Positions 56,978 through 64,000 of a DNA stretch of 64,000 bases are shown piece after piece. This DNA is from Acidobacteriaceae bacterium (GTDB lineage Bacteria > Acidobacteriota > Terriglobia > Terriglobales > Acidobacteriaceae). How positions within the stretch are numbered: the first letter of the stretch is position 1; every line of letters begins with the position of its first letter. The notes beneath the pieces were generated by a model, which saw nothing but the letters and a program-made list of their open reading frames with translations, searched no databases and was not told the origin of the DNA. The stretch covers positions 1-64,000 of the forward strand of contig PLCS01000011.1 in assembly GCA_003134855.1 (NCBI GenBank). The letters are read 5' to 3'. A program made the position numbers and the translations under genes.

Positions 56978-57733
56978 TCAAGTACCCGCAAGACGAAGAT
57001 TACCGAGCCCTTCAATCGCCTTCTTTCGCTCAGGATCGCAGCTGAGTCTCTCTGATGCCACAAACTTCAATAGTGCGGCGCCAGTTGCATCTCCCATCTT
57101 CTTCGCAACGCGAGTAAGAAAATCTGCCCATTTGTGTACGTCTACCTTTCTAATCACCAAGCTATCGAAGTAAACCCCGGCATAGATCTCTGCACGGGCA
57201 TGCTTTTTGACAAATTTCTGCCCCTTGTATTTCGCCGTATAGATGCCACCGTGGTGCACGAGCAAATTACGGTCATTGAGGAACTCCGCGTATTTGGTAG
57301 CCTCCTTTTTCGAGAAGGGAGTGATGTTCAGAAGGTTCTGGAAAAGGCCATTAACGGCCTTTGCTGATCCGAATTCAAACTCCTCCGAGATTAAGAAGCC
57401 GAGGCTGTGATCCAATTCCAAAAGAACATGTAACAGACTCTTGGCAGTGATCCTGCAATCGCGCTTATCCGCAAATCGATCCAGAATTTCGGGAACGATG
57501 TTGATTACTGCAGCGAACTCGTTTTTACAAAACGCTTCAAAATATGCCGCCAAACCAATCATGCAAAGTTCGGCGGTCACATTGATCCCCGTCTCAACTG
57601 TTGATTTATCGACCAGCTCCCTCAAGTCATCAACCTGCATCAAGAAATAGTCCAATGAAGGGACACCGCCGCTGAAAAACTGAAGCCAATCCACACCCGA
57701 TAGTTTCGCAGTTTTCGTATCCTCGACATCCAT
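56978..57733 (-). CDS. HEPN-like protein, possible RNase or defence component
   Basis: The 251-residue protein is helical and contains RNLLVHHGG, with R155 and H160 fitting the HEPN Rx4-6H motif that marks many RNases in toxin and phage-defence systems. The flanks ([11 protein letters not shown] before and [11 protein letters not shown] after) resemble RiboL-PSP/MAE_28990-type HEPN proteins. The codon use is AT-richer than that of the neighbours, suggesting transfer. It converges with ftsY, with only seven bases between stops. No partner antitoxin is seen. Confidence 0.7.
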   Translation of the reverse strand: MDVEDTKTAKLSGVDWLQFFSGGVPSLDYFLMQVDDLRELVDKSTVETGINVTAELCMIGLAAYFEAFCKNEFAAVINIVPEILDRFADKRDCRITAKSLLHVLLELDHSLGFLISEEFEFGSAKAVNGLFQNLLNITPFSKKEATKYAEFLNDRNLLVHHGGIYTAKYKGQKFVKKHARAEIYAGVYFDSLVIRKVDVHKWADFLTRVAKKMGDATGAALLKFVASERLSCDPERKKAIEGLGNLRLAGT

Positions 57734-57888
57734 AGAGGAATTTAATCACAATCACATTCTATGATCAAACGAATTCTGGCATGAGTTGAATCTCGCGAGG
57801 ATTTCAATCCAGACATTAACTCCCATACAACCGCCTCCCAATCCCCCATCACCCCATGTAAACTTGAGAGTTGCCGTACTCTACACAC

Positions 57889-59022
57889 ATGACCATCCCC
57901 AATCAAGACCGGCATTGGATGCAGCGCGCGCTGGAGCTGGCCCAGCGCGGCATCGGCGTCACCTCGCCCAACCCCGCCGTGGGCTGCGTGATTCTGGACT
58001 GCGCGAGGCAGGTGGCCGGCGAGGGCTGGCACGAGTATGACCTGCTCGACCACGCCGAAGTTGTTGCACTCAAAGCCGCCGGTGAACGCGCTCGCGGCGG
58101 CACAGCCTACGTTACTTTGGAGCCTTGCAACCACACCGGGCGCACTCCGCCCTGCACGGAAGCGCTGATCGCCGCTGGACTCAAGCACGTCTTAGCCGCC
58201 ACCATCGACCCCAATCCCGCTGTCGCCGGCCACGGTTTGGACCGTCTGCGCGCCGCTGGAATCGAGGTGACTCTCGGCGTCTGCCAGACCGAAGCCCGCC
58301 GCCTCAACGAGGGCTTTGCCCGCTGGAGCCAGCATCAACGCCCGCTGGTGCTGATGAAGGTGGCGATGACCCTCGATGGCCGCATCGCACCGCCGCCCGG
58401 AGAGCACCAACTGCACGCGCCCTACTGGATTACCAGCGAAGCCGCGCGCGCCGCCGTGCAGCCCTTGCGCCATCAGGCTGACGCCGCGCTGACCGGCGTG
58501 GACACCGTTCTGGCCGACGACCCGCTGTTGACGGATCGGAGTGGATTGCGCCGCCGCCGTCCGCTGCTGAGAATTGTCTTAGACTCGGCGCTGCGTATGT
58601 CGCTCGACTGCAAAATGGTGACCACGGCCCACAACGATCTAGTCGTCTTCACCGTCTCCACTGACGAGTCTCGTATCAGCGAACTCCGCCAGCGCGGCGT
58701 CCGCGTTGAGGTGCTTCCAGCTGAAATAGGCCGCGTCCCGCTGGGCAAGGTACTCGACAAACTCGGCGAAGAGGGAATCCTGACCCTGCTCGTCGAGACC
58801 GGCACGCGGCTGAACACCGCGCTGCTGGCCGCCGGTTTGGTTGACCGCGTCCATTTCTTCATCTCCCCGCAGATCATGGGCTCCGACGCCATCCCCGCCT
58901 TCAAAGGCATGGCCAGCGCCATCCGCATGGCCGAGGTAGAAGTCGAGCGCTACGGCAACGATCTGGGATTGTGTTCGCTGCTCAAAGACCCGTGGCCGGA
59001 AGAGGCAGGGAACAGGGAATAG
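57889..59022 (+). CDS. ribD: Bifunctional riboflavin deaminase-reductase RibD
   Basis: RibD deaminates and reduces the pyrimidine intermediate of riboflavin synthesis. The 377-residue protein has the deaminase zinc site (HAE at 55-57, then EPCNHTGRTPPC with C80 and C89) and the reductase domain (LMKVAMTLDGRIA, WITSEAARAAVQPLRHQADA, LLVETGTRLNTALLAAGLVD). ATG at 57889 is preferred over an upstream TTG. ribE follows after 181 bases. Confidence 0.95.
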   Translation: MTIPNQDRHWMQRALELAQRGIGVTSPNPAVGCVILDCARQVAGEGWHEYDLLDHAEVVALKAAGERARGGTAYVTLEPCNHTGRTPPCTEALIAAGLKHVLAATIDPNPAVAGHGLDRLRAAGIEVTLGVCQTEARRLNEGFARWSQHQRPLVLMKVAMTLDGRIAPPPGEHQLHAPYWITSEAARAAVQPLRHQADAALTGVDTVLADDPLLTDRSGLRRRRPLLRIVLDSALRMSLDCKMVTTAHNDLVVFTVSTDESRISELRQRGVRVEVLPAEIGRVPLGKVLDKLGEEGILTLLVETGTRLNTALLAAGLVDRVHFFISPQIMGSDAIPAFKGMASAIRMAEVEVERYGNDLGLCSLLKDPWPEEAGNRE

Positions 59023-59080
59023 GGAATCGGGAACAGGAATATAAAACCGGTACGTTGGCGACATCGGCGAAAGAAATAGC

Positions 59081-59120
59081 TTTTATCGCTCATAAAACCG
59101 GGCAATTATGAGCGATAAAA
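59081..59120. repeat. Perfect 15-bp stem hairpin between ribD and ribE
   Basis: TTTTATCGCTCATAA and TTATGAGCGATAAAA pair perfectly around a 10-base loop (AACCGGGCAA). A third half-copy TATCGCTCAT is at 59129-59138. The palindrome could be a regulator binding site or a structured leader. Confidence 0.75.
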
Positions 59121-59151
59121 ATCACCTCTATCGCTCATGCACAGAACTGCT

Positions 59152-59187
59152 CCCTGACCCCTGACCCCTGATCCCTGATCCCTGATC
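59152..59187. repeat. CCCTGAT/CCCTGAC tandem heptamers
   Basis: Five heptamers of CCCTGA(C/T) type run in series, ending 16 bases before the ribE ATG. A shorter version lies at 25085-25100. Confidence 0.8.
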
Positions 59188-59203
59188 TCTGTAAAATAGA
59201 ACC

Positions 59204-59878
59204 ATGTTCACCGGCATCATCGAAGTGACGGGCACGCTGGTTGGGTTGGAGAGCCGGGGCGGGGTGCGGCGGATCACCGTCGAGGCTCCGGGCATCGCCG
59301 GGCGGCTGCGCGAGGGCGACTCACTGGGCGTCTCCGGCGCCTGTCTGACCGCGTTGGATGTAAACCCCACCCTCTTTCACGCCGATCTGGCGCAGGAGAC
59401 ACTGGACTGCACCTCGCTGGGCGCGCTGACCGCTGGCGCCAAGGTCAACCTGGAATTGCCCACCGCCGCCGGCAGTCCGCTGGGCGGCCACATTGTGCAG
59501 GGCCACGTGGACTGCTGCGGTACGATGACCGCTCTCGACCCGGTCATCCCGGAATTCAGCCCCAACTTTGATAAGCAGACCACCGACTGGACCCTGAAGG
59601 TGCGCATGCCCGAAAAGGTGCGCCCCTGGATGGTCCATAAAGGCTCGGTGGCCGTCGAAGGTATCAGCCTGACGATCGCGGACTTTGACGGCGAGGCGAT
59701 TACCATTGCGATTCTGCCGCTGACCTATTGGCGAACGAATCTGCACACGCTCAACATCGGCGCTCCGTTGAATGTGGAGGCGGATGTGCTGGTGAAGCTG
59801 GCCCACGCCCAAATGCTGGCCGAGAAGAAGCCCGAACTGGAGCTGACCGAAGCCTGGCTGGTGGCCAGCGGGTTCTGA
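59204..59878 (+). CDS. ribE: Riboflavin synthase alpha chain
   Basis: The enzyme makes riboflavin from two lumazine molecules. The 224-residue protein has the MFTGIIEVTGTL start and the duplicated lumazine-binding domain with SLGVSGACLTAL and, in the second half, GSVAVEGISLTIAD. GGHIVQGHVDCCG is the family signature. It lies downstream of ribD, probably in the same transcription unit. Confidence 0.95.
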   Translation: MFTGIIEVTGTLVGLESRGGVRRITVEAPGIAGRLREGDSLGVSGACLTALDVNPTLFHADLAQETLDCTSLGALTAGAKVNLELPTAAGSPLGGHIVQGHVDCCGTMTALDPVIPEFSPNFDKQTTDWTLKVRMPEKVRPWMVHKGSVAVEGISLTIADFDGEAITIAILPLTYWRTNLHTLNIGAPLNVEADVLVKLAHAQMLAEKKPELELTEAWLVASGF

Positions 59879-60070
59879 GCGGGCTGAGGTCGCGCACCCA
59901 GCCACATCGCGGCCGGTTTCACGTCTAACCCATAGAAGCGCACCAGGCAGGAAGTGGAGTAGGAGCAGAAGACGGGACCGGGCAGTGTTCTAGCGCAAAC
60001 GCTGTGACACGCCAGCCAGCGGATGCGCTCGGGCCGCCGCTGGCCGCGCATATTGCAGAAAAATCAGCGA
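59879..60070. other. Convergent intergenic gap
   Basis: It separates ribE from the small membrane protein gene. No strong hairpin or gene is recognised. Confidence 0.35.
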
Positions 60071-60343
60071 TTATTTCAAGAACTCGGCGATTAAGCCCCC
60101 GAGGTAAACCACGACCAGGATCACCGTCACCGTCCCCACCGCCCAGAGGGAGATGCGCAGCGCGGGCTCGATCTTGTTGACCTTGGCAATAATGGCCTCC
60201 TGCGCGGCCTTCTCGTGCTGGAAGGCATCGTCCAGGTAGATCTGGTCGTCTTCGTCGCGGGTCAAACTAGTGCGATAGAGAAAGAGAGCGACCGCGACCA
60301 CCGCCAGCACTCCCCAAACGGTTATCATTACCGGATAGAACAT
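60071..60343 (-). CDS. Small membrane protein, unknown function
   Basis: The 90-residue product has two hydrophobic helices (about 4-24 and 67-86) joined by an acidic, charged middle. ATG at 60343 follows GGGAGG 12 bases upstream; a start at 60394 is less likely. No family is recognised. Confidence 0.65.
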   Translation of the reverse strand: MFYPVMITVWGVLAVVAVALFLYRTSLTRDEDDQIYLDDAFQHEKAAQEAIIAKVNKIEPALRISLWAVGTVTVILVVVYLGGLIAEFLK

Positions 60344-60694
60344 GATGAGCCTACCTCCCAAAGTTTTCTCAGCCCCGACACGGGCGGAATCCAAATAATT
60401 ACACGGCTCCGTCCAACGAAGAAGCCATCTGGTTGACCATCATACCCCCAAAAACGTGCCGCTGGGAGACAAAATTATCACAGGTCCTTGAGCCGAGCCT
60501 CGCGCGATTCCGCTCCTCGCCACTCCTGTCCCGGACAGGGAAGTCGAACGCAGCTCCAAGGCCCGCCTCTTCTGCGACTTTCCCCTCTTCCGTTGCATCC
60601 AATAAGACGAAGCCGCCTACGGGGCCTTGTATCCCAGCTCGCGGAGCGGTAGAGTTAAGTTTCCGGCAAGTATTCCACATTTTTGGGAGAATTC
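60344..60694. other. Intergenic region before the ErpA/IscA-type gene
   Basis: The only open frame (60399-60680, minus) has no family signature. A CTGTCCCGGACAGG palindrome lies near 60524-60537. The promoter of the ErpA/IscA-type gene must be at the right end. Confidence 0.45.
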
Positions 60695-61066
60695 ATGGCC
60701 ACAGCAACCGTTACCCCCGCACAGGAAACCGTCAAGAAGGCGCCTCTCACCCTAACCCCCCCGGCCATTGCCAAAGTTCGCGAGATCATGGCCACCCAGG
60801 ATCCATTGCCCGCGGGGCTGCGCATCGGCGTAGTCGGCGGCGGCTGCTCCGGCTTCCAGTACTCCATGGCCTTCGAGAACCAGGCCGGCATGATGGACAA
60901 GGTCTTCAGCTTCGAGGACATGAAGGTCTTCGTCGATGCCACCTCGCTGATGTACCTGAACGGCTGCACCGTGGATTACGTCGAGAGCCTTGAAGCCGCC
61001 GGCTTCAAGTTCGACAACCCCCAGGTGAAGAGTACTTGCGGCTGCGGCTCGTCTTTCAGCACGTAG
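60695..61066 (+). CDS. erpA: A-type iron-sulfur cluster carrier (ErpA/IscA family)
   Basis: The 123-residue protein passes Fe-S clusters to apo-enzymes. The three cluster Cys are C51 (GGCSGFQY), C115 and C117 (STCGCGSSF). A fourth Cys (C91) is also present. ATG at 60695 follows GGGAGAATTC. No suf or isc genes are adjacent. Choice of erpA over iscA is uncertain. Confidence 0.88.
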   Translation: MATATVTPAQETVKKAPLTLTPPAIAKVREIMATQDPLPAGLRIGVVGGGCSGFQYSMAFENQAGMMDKVFSFEDMKVFVDATSLMYLNGCTVDYVESLEAAGFKFDNPQVKSTCGCGSSFST

Positions 61067-61098
61067 CTCCGGTCGACTTTTCAGTTTGGTTCGGTTAT

Positions 61099-61139
61099 GC
61101 GGCAAGGCCCGCCCCGTTCGCGGGGGCGGGCCTTGCCGC
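61099..61139. terminator. Strong bidirectional terminator-like hairpin
   Basis: Arms GCGGCAAGGCCCGCCCC and GGGGCGGGCCTTGCCGC pair perfectly over 17 bp with a GTTCGCG loop. It lies between the converging erpA and pilin-like genes. Confidence 0.75.
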
Positions 61140-61158
61140 GTTTGGGCTTTCGCTGGAA

Positions 61159-61983
61159 CTATTGTGATGGCGTGAGCTGGGTGGGCTGCGGATTATTCTG
61201 CATGGGATTATTCTGCATAGGATTATTCTGCGTAGGATTGTTCTGCATGGGATTGTTCTGCATAGGAGTTTGCTGTAGGCCAGTGCCAGGGCCGCCGCCC
61301 GGTGTCATCATTTGCTCGACGATCGGATCGTAGACAAACTCCCACTCGTTGTAGTGGTCCTTCGTCTTGTAGACCAGGATAGATTTCTTGGGGCTGTTGG
61401 GAGAGAAGCCGATAATGCCGGCTCCGCCGAAGGTCTGCCCGTTCAGTCCGGGCTGACCGTTCTGGCCAGTGGCCAGAGTGGTGGCGCTAGGATTGTTGGG
61501 GTCTACTGGCGGCGCGTTGGGATCGACCGGCGGCGTTTGCGGGTTGAGGCCGTTTCCCGGAGGGATGTTCCCGCCGCTAGGTCCGACGCCGGCAATCGTC
61601 GAGCCGCCCAGCGGCACCCCGAAGAAGCCCATCGCCATAGGAGCCTTGTTCTGGCCTAAGTGTATCGGCTTCCAATCCTCCTTGCCGGTCGTCGGGTCCG
61701 CATACTTCTTGCGCAGGAAGCGGATGTTGTTGGTGCCTTTGACCAGCGCATCGACGTTGGGCGGATAGGCCCCGAATTTCTTGTAGTACATCCTGATCCC
61801 GCGGATGTACTGCTTGCCGCGATGCATCGTCTCGATCTCGCGGTCGCGCTGAATCTCTTTGGAAATCCTGGGCAGGGCGACGGCCAGCGAGATCGTCAGC
61901 AGCGCCACCAGGAAGATGACCGCAACCAGCATATAGCCCTCTTCGGAGGGCTGGGGACGGCGGATTGGGGCGGAAGTCTTCAT
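61159..61983 (-). CDS. Type II secretion/type IV pilin-like protein with Met-Gln-Asn-Asn-Pro repeats
   Basis: The 274-residue protein has a GspG-like N-terminus (SEEG followed by YMLVAVIFLVALLTISLAVALP), but the Glu at +5 of the usual pilin helix is replaced (Ala). Residues about 50-95 match pseudopilin features (GIRMYYKKFGAYPPNVDALV, GTNNIRFLRKKYADP). A Pro/Asn/Gly-rich linker separates it from YKTKDHYNEWEFVYDPIVE, and the tail repeats PMQNN or PTQNN several times, encoded by a 15-bp tandem repeat. It is downstream of the pilNOP-like genes in the same direction, with a 103-base gap. Confidence 0.85.
   Translation of the reverse strand: MKTSAPIRRPQPSEEGYMLVAVIFLVALLTISLAVALPRISKEIQRDREIETMHRGKQYIRGIRMYYKKFGAYPPNVDALVKGTNNIRFLRKKYADPTTGKEDWKPIHLGQNKAPMAMGFFGVPLGGSTIAGVGPSGGNIPPGNGLNPQTPPVDPNAPPVDPNNPSATTLATGQNGQPGLNGQTFGGAGIIGFSPNSPKKSILVYKTKDHYNEWEFVYDPIVEQMMTPGGGPGTGLQQTPMQNNPMQNNPTQNNPMQNNPMQNNPQPTQLTPSQ
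61186..61275. repeat. 15-bp tandem repeat at the 3' end of the pilin-like gene
   Basis: Six units of CATGGGATTATTCTG type (with CATAGG, CGTAGG and ATTGTT variants) encode PMQNN/PTQNN repeats on the minus strand. Copy number may vary between strains by slippage. Confidence 0.85.
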
Positions 61984-62011
61984 GGGAAAAAACGCTTCGG
62001 ATCATATTCGT

Positions 62012-62053
62012 GGTTCCCATCCTATTCACAAAGAGCGTGAAAAGGATGGGGCA
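62012..62053. repeat. Short palindrome upstream of the pilin-like gene, related to type A
   Basis: GGTTCCCATCCTATTCAC pairs with GTGAAAAGGATGGGGCAC, related to type A repeats (CCCATCC/GGATGGG). It lies in the gap between the pilP-like gene and the pilin-like gene. Confidence 0.65.
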
Positions 62054-62086
62054 CGGTGTTCACTTTTTCACTCGTTCACTTCTTCA

Positions 62087-62728
62087 CTAATTCGTCTGCA
62101 ACGGCAGCTTTTGCGTGTTGTTGTAGCCCAGGTCGGTCACCTCGACGCTGCCCGGCAAAATGACGCCCACCTTGTAGCGGTGGTCCACAACTTCGCCGCT
62201 GCGGGCGACAAAAATGTCCTCCCCACGGACGAAAAAGGCCTGCAACGATTTGTCCTTGGCCTGGGAGTAGCCGAAGTACTTCAGATCGATCGCCGGCGGA
62301 GTGGGTTTTACGGGCGCTGCCGGGGCAGCGTTTACGCCGGGCTGGCCGGGCCGAGGGCTGGCTGCCAGTTTTTCGATGGGCGCGGGCACCGACTCGGCGG
62401 AGAAGATGTTTCTGCCCGTGCCCAGGTACTCGACCGATTCGGTCTGCGCCAGCTTGTCGAGGTGCAGGGCGGGGTCAATGCCGGCGTTGGAGAGCTTCTG
62501 CGCCTCCTGTGCGGCGGCGGAGGAGGGGGTTGCCGCAGACTTCTGAGCGTTGGCCGGAGCTTTGGCTGGCTGAGCAGCAGCAGGCCGGGCGGCCGGAGGC
62601 GCGGACGATGGGGCGCTGGCAAAGAAGTTATCTTTGATCACGTAGACAGCAACGCAACCCAGGATCACGCCGAGGACGATCAGAATGCGGACCTGATTCT
62701 TGTTTTCCGTTCCCATTTGGAGGGCCAT
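62087..62728 (-). CDS. PilP-like pilus assembly protein
   Basis: The 213-residue protein has one inner-membrane helix (residues 12-31), an Ala/Pro-rich linker (40-75) and a C-terminal domain with IDLKYFGYSQAKDKSLQAFFVRGEDIFVARSG, like the PilP/GspC homology region (typical phrase: KYVGT..., AFI...G). ATG at 62728 follows AGGAGGG. It overlaps no gene but starts two bases after the pilO-like stop. Confidence 0.72.
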   Translation of the reverse strand: MALQMGTENKNQVRILIVLGVILGCVAVYVIKDNFFASAPSSAPPAARPAAAQPAKAPANAQKSAATPSSAAAQEAQKLSNAGIDPALHLDKLAQTESVEYLGTGRNIFSAESVPAPIEKLAASPRPGQPGVNAAPAAPVKPTPPAIDLKYFGYSQAKDKSLQAFFVRGEDIFVARSGEVVDHRYKVGVILPGSVEVTDLGYNNTQKLPLQTN

Positions 62729-62730
62729 GG

Positions 62731-63387
62731 CTACTCACCCTCCTTTCCGGGAGTGGCAGCCGATTTTGGCGCGGCGGAGGCATCACCGGGTTGCGGAGTG
62801 GGCGGCAAACCGCTGGCCGCCGCATCGGCCGGCCTCAGCCAGGTGGAGACCTGCAGCCGCAGATTCACCAGCCCGCCTTGCTGGCCGGTCAAGGTCAAGC
62901 CACGGATAACGAAGAAGGTCTGGTTGCGCTCCAGGCTGTTCACAAAGCGCATGATCTGCGGATAGCTGCCGGTGATGCTGGCGTCCATGGATATCTCTGT
63001 GAGATCGGAGCCGGGCTTGCCTTGCGTGTACTGCACCCTGGTGAGGCGCACGCCTGAACTGACCCCCAGCTCGCCGATGCGGCGGTCGATGGAGGAGTAG
63101 CTGGGCGGGATGCGCTTGTCGAGGAAGGCTTTGATCTGGGCGCGGGAGTCCGCGACGCGCTTGTCCAGGCCGCGCAGGGGGGCGGTTTGCAGGTCGAGAG
63201 CCTTCAACTCAAATTGCCTGGCTACCAGCGCGTCGCTGGAGCTGCCGTTGGTGGCTTTCCAGTCCAGGCCGAAGCGAATGGAGAGGCCGATGACCGCGAC
63301 CAGCAGCACGGCAAAGGCAACGTAGTGCCAGGTGAGCGGGGAGGTCAGGCGTTCGCGCAGGAGGGAAGGGGTTTGGCTGCTGCTCAT
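62731..63387 (-). CDS. PilO-like pilus assembly protein
   Basis: The 218-residue protein has one membrane helix (about residues 21-41, VAFAVLLVAVIGLSIRFGLD) followed by a coiled-coil region and a ferredoxin-like domain (LTEISMDASITGSYPQIMRFVNSLERNQTFFVIRGLTLTG), matching PilO. ATG at 63387 overlaps the pilN-like stop (ATGA) and follows AGGAGG. Confidence 0.78.
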   Translation of the reverse strand: MSSSQTPSLLRERLTSPLTWHYVAFAVLLVAVIGLSIRFGLDWKATNGSSSDALVARQFELKALDLQTAPLRGLDKRVADSRAQIKAFLDKRIPPSYSSIDRRIGELGVSSGVRLTRVQYTQGKPGSDLTEISMDASITGSYPQIMRFVNSLERNQTFFVIRGLTLTGQQGGLVNLRLQVSTWLRPADAAASGLPPTPQPGDASAAPKSAATPGKEGE

Positions 63388-64000
63388 CGCGGGCCTCCTG
63401 CATTGGGTTTGGGAGTGGGTTTGGCTGTGGGTTTGGGATTGCCGTTGAGTCTGAACCACTCATTGCCGGTGTAGGGCGGCTGGCTGTGCTGCTGTCCATG
63501 TGCCGTGGGAAGCGGATGAATCGCGTGGTGCGGCGGCCCACTCTGGCCGGCGCGCTCTCCGGTGGCCTGCGGCTTCTCACTCTTCTTTTCCGCCTTGCCT
63601 TCCACCGGTGCCGCCGAGTTGTATTCGGCCAGCAGCTCGAAGTTGAAGCGGTTCGAGGCGCTCACCGCCTCCAACCTCTCGTTGGGTCCGCCGGTGGATT
63701 CAGAGCTTTCGCTCACGATGTGGGGCAGCAGAAAGTGCCGGGAGTGTTCCAGGTTCTGGACCAGATCGTCGGCGCGGTCGCGTGCTCCTATGACGCGCAG
63801 CTTAAGGGTGATGCGGCCGGTCTTGGGGTCGCGCGAGGGTTCCAGGCTGACCACCTGCACGCCGCCCGGCAGAACAGTTTCCAGGTCTTCCATGGCCAGC
63901 GTCCAGGAGAAGGCTTTTTCGTCGAAGAGCTGGTTGAGCGCCGCGGCCTGATTGAGCAGTTGGGCGTTGGCCGGCTGGCGCATCATGTTCTGGTAACCCT
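63384..64000 (-). CDS. PilN-like pilus assembly protein, N-terminus outside window
   Basis: The frame is open to the right edge, so the start is missing; the window contains the last 205 codons. The segment LNQLFDEKAFSWTLAMEDLETVLPGGVQVVSLEPSRD is typical of PilN, which lies beside PilM and PilO at the inner membrane. The C-terminal 60 residues are Pro/Lys-rich and low in complexity. It is the most upstream gene visible of the pil operon. Confidence 0.75.
   Translation of the reverse strand, partial: GYQNMMRQPANAQLLNQAAALNQLFDEKAFSWTLAMEDLETVLPGGVQVVSLEPSRDPKTGRITLKLRVIGARDRADDLVQNLEHSRHFLLPHIVSESSESTGGPNERLEAVSASNRFNFELLAEYNSAAPVEGKAEKKSEKPQATGERAGQSGPPHHAIHPLPTAHGQQHSQPPYTGNEWFRLNGNPKPTAKPTPKPNAGGPR

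Noticed and set aside
57734..57888. FMN riboswitch before ribD
   Set aside because: The conserved RFN-element core could not be found by eye in this gap or in the one before ribE.
60399..60680. Minus-strand 93-codon frame
   Set aside because: It has no family match or ribosome site and overlaps the promoter region of the ErpA/IscA-type gene.
61186..61275. CRISPR array
   Set aside because: The 15-bp units are contiguous with no unique spacers and lie in a coding frame.

Overview
This 64 kb window is GC-rich bacterial chromosome with short intergenic gaps. Its content fits an Acidobacteriota (Terriglobia-like) genome: two large Oar-type TonB-dependent receptors with N-terminal carboxypeptidase-regulatory domains, a fused LptF-LptG permease, several secreted proteins with no close familiar match, a Wzi-like outer-membrane protein, and many dispersed palindromic repeats. 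The taxon is inferred from these traits; no rRNA gene is present to prove it.

Layout. 1-1628: 5' part of a secreted ice-binding-like (DUF3494) protein with Ig-like repeats, running off the left edge. 1629-3333: gene-poor scar with a 3' tRNA-Met(CAT) half, a 5' tRNA-Arg(CCT) half and a TPR-like remnant. 3334-9146: orphan fliS, ABC exporter, secreted protein, fused LptFG. 9300-15778: copZ-copA, NUDIX hydrolase, alpha/beta hydrolase, two envelope proteins. 15775-23335: two structured repeats and two TonB-dependent receptors with duplicated leaders. 23706-28325: rlmN, M16 peptidase, a pilin, LolA-like protein, zinc-ribbon protein. 28471-37059: an AddAB/RecB-like helicase-nuclease pair, divergent from an overlapping xerD-xerC pair. 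37220-46291: beta-propeller protein, polyferredoxin, small proteins, Wzi-like protein, an E1-alpha-like protein with a decayed cofactor motif, aldo/keto reductase, and the mqsRA toxin-antitoxin pair. 46614-51286: nifJ with a dihydroorotate-dehydrogenase-like partner. 51784-61066: cNMP-binding protein, plsY-gpsA, a MITE-like element, ftsY, a HEPN-like protein, ribD, ribE and an ErpA/IscA-type protein. 61159-64000: the distal end of a type IV pilus assembly operon.

How the genes work together. plsY and gpsA act in glycerophospholipid synthesis; LptFG and LolA serve lipopolysaccharide and lipoprotein export; ribD and ribE make riboflavin; pilN/O/P-like proteins with pilin-like proteins form a pilus or secretion machine; AddAB-like and XerCD-like proteins handle DNA ends and chromosome dimers; CopZ and CopA handle copper export.

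The most unusual signal is a set of palindromic repeats. They lie between genes, but copies also sit in frame inside rlmN, the AddA-like helicase and an ABC exporter, where they add extra peptide to conserved enzymes. A second family, two copies near 15.8-16.2 kb, has outer arms that differ between copies while each stays self-complementary, which suggests selection for RNA or DNA structure.
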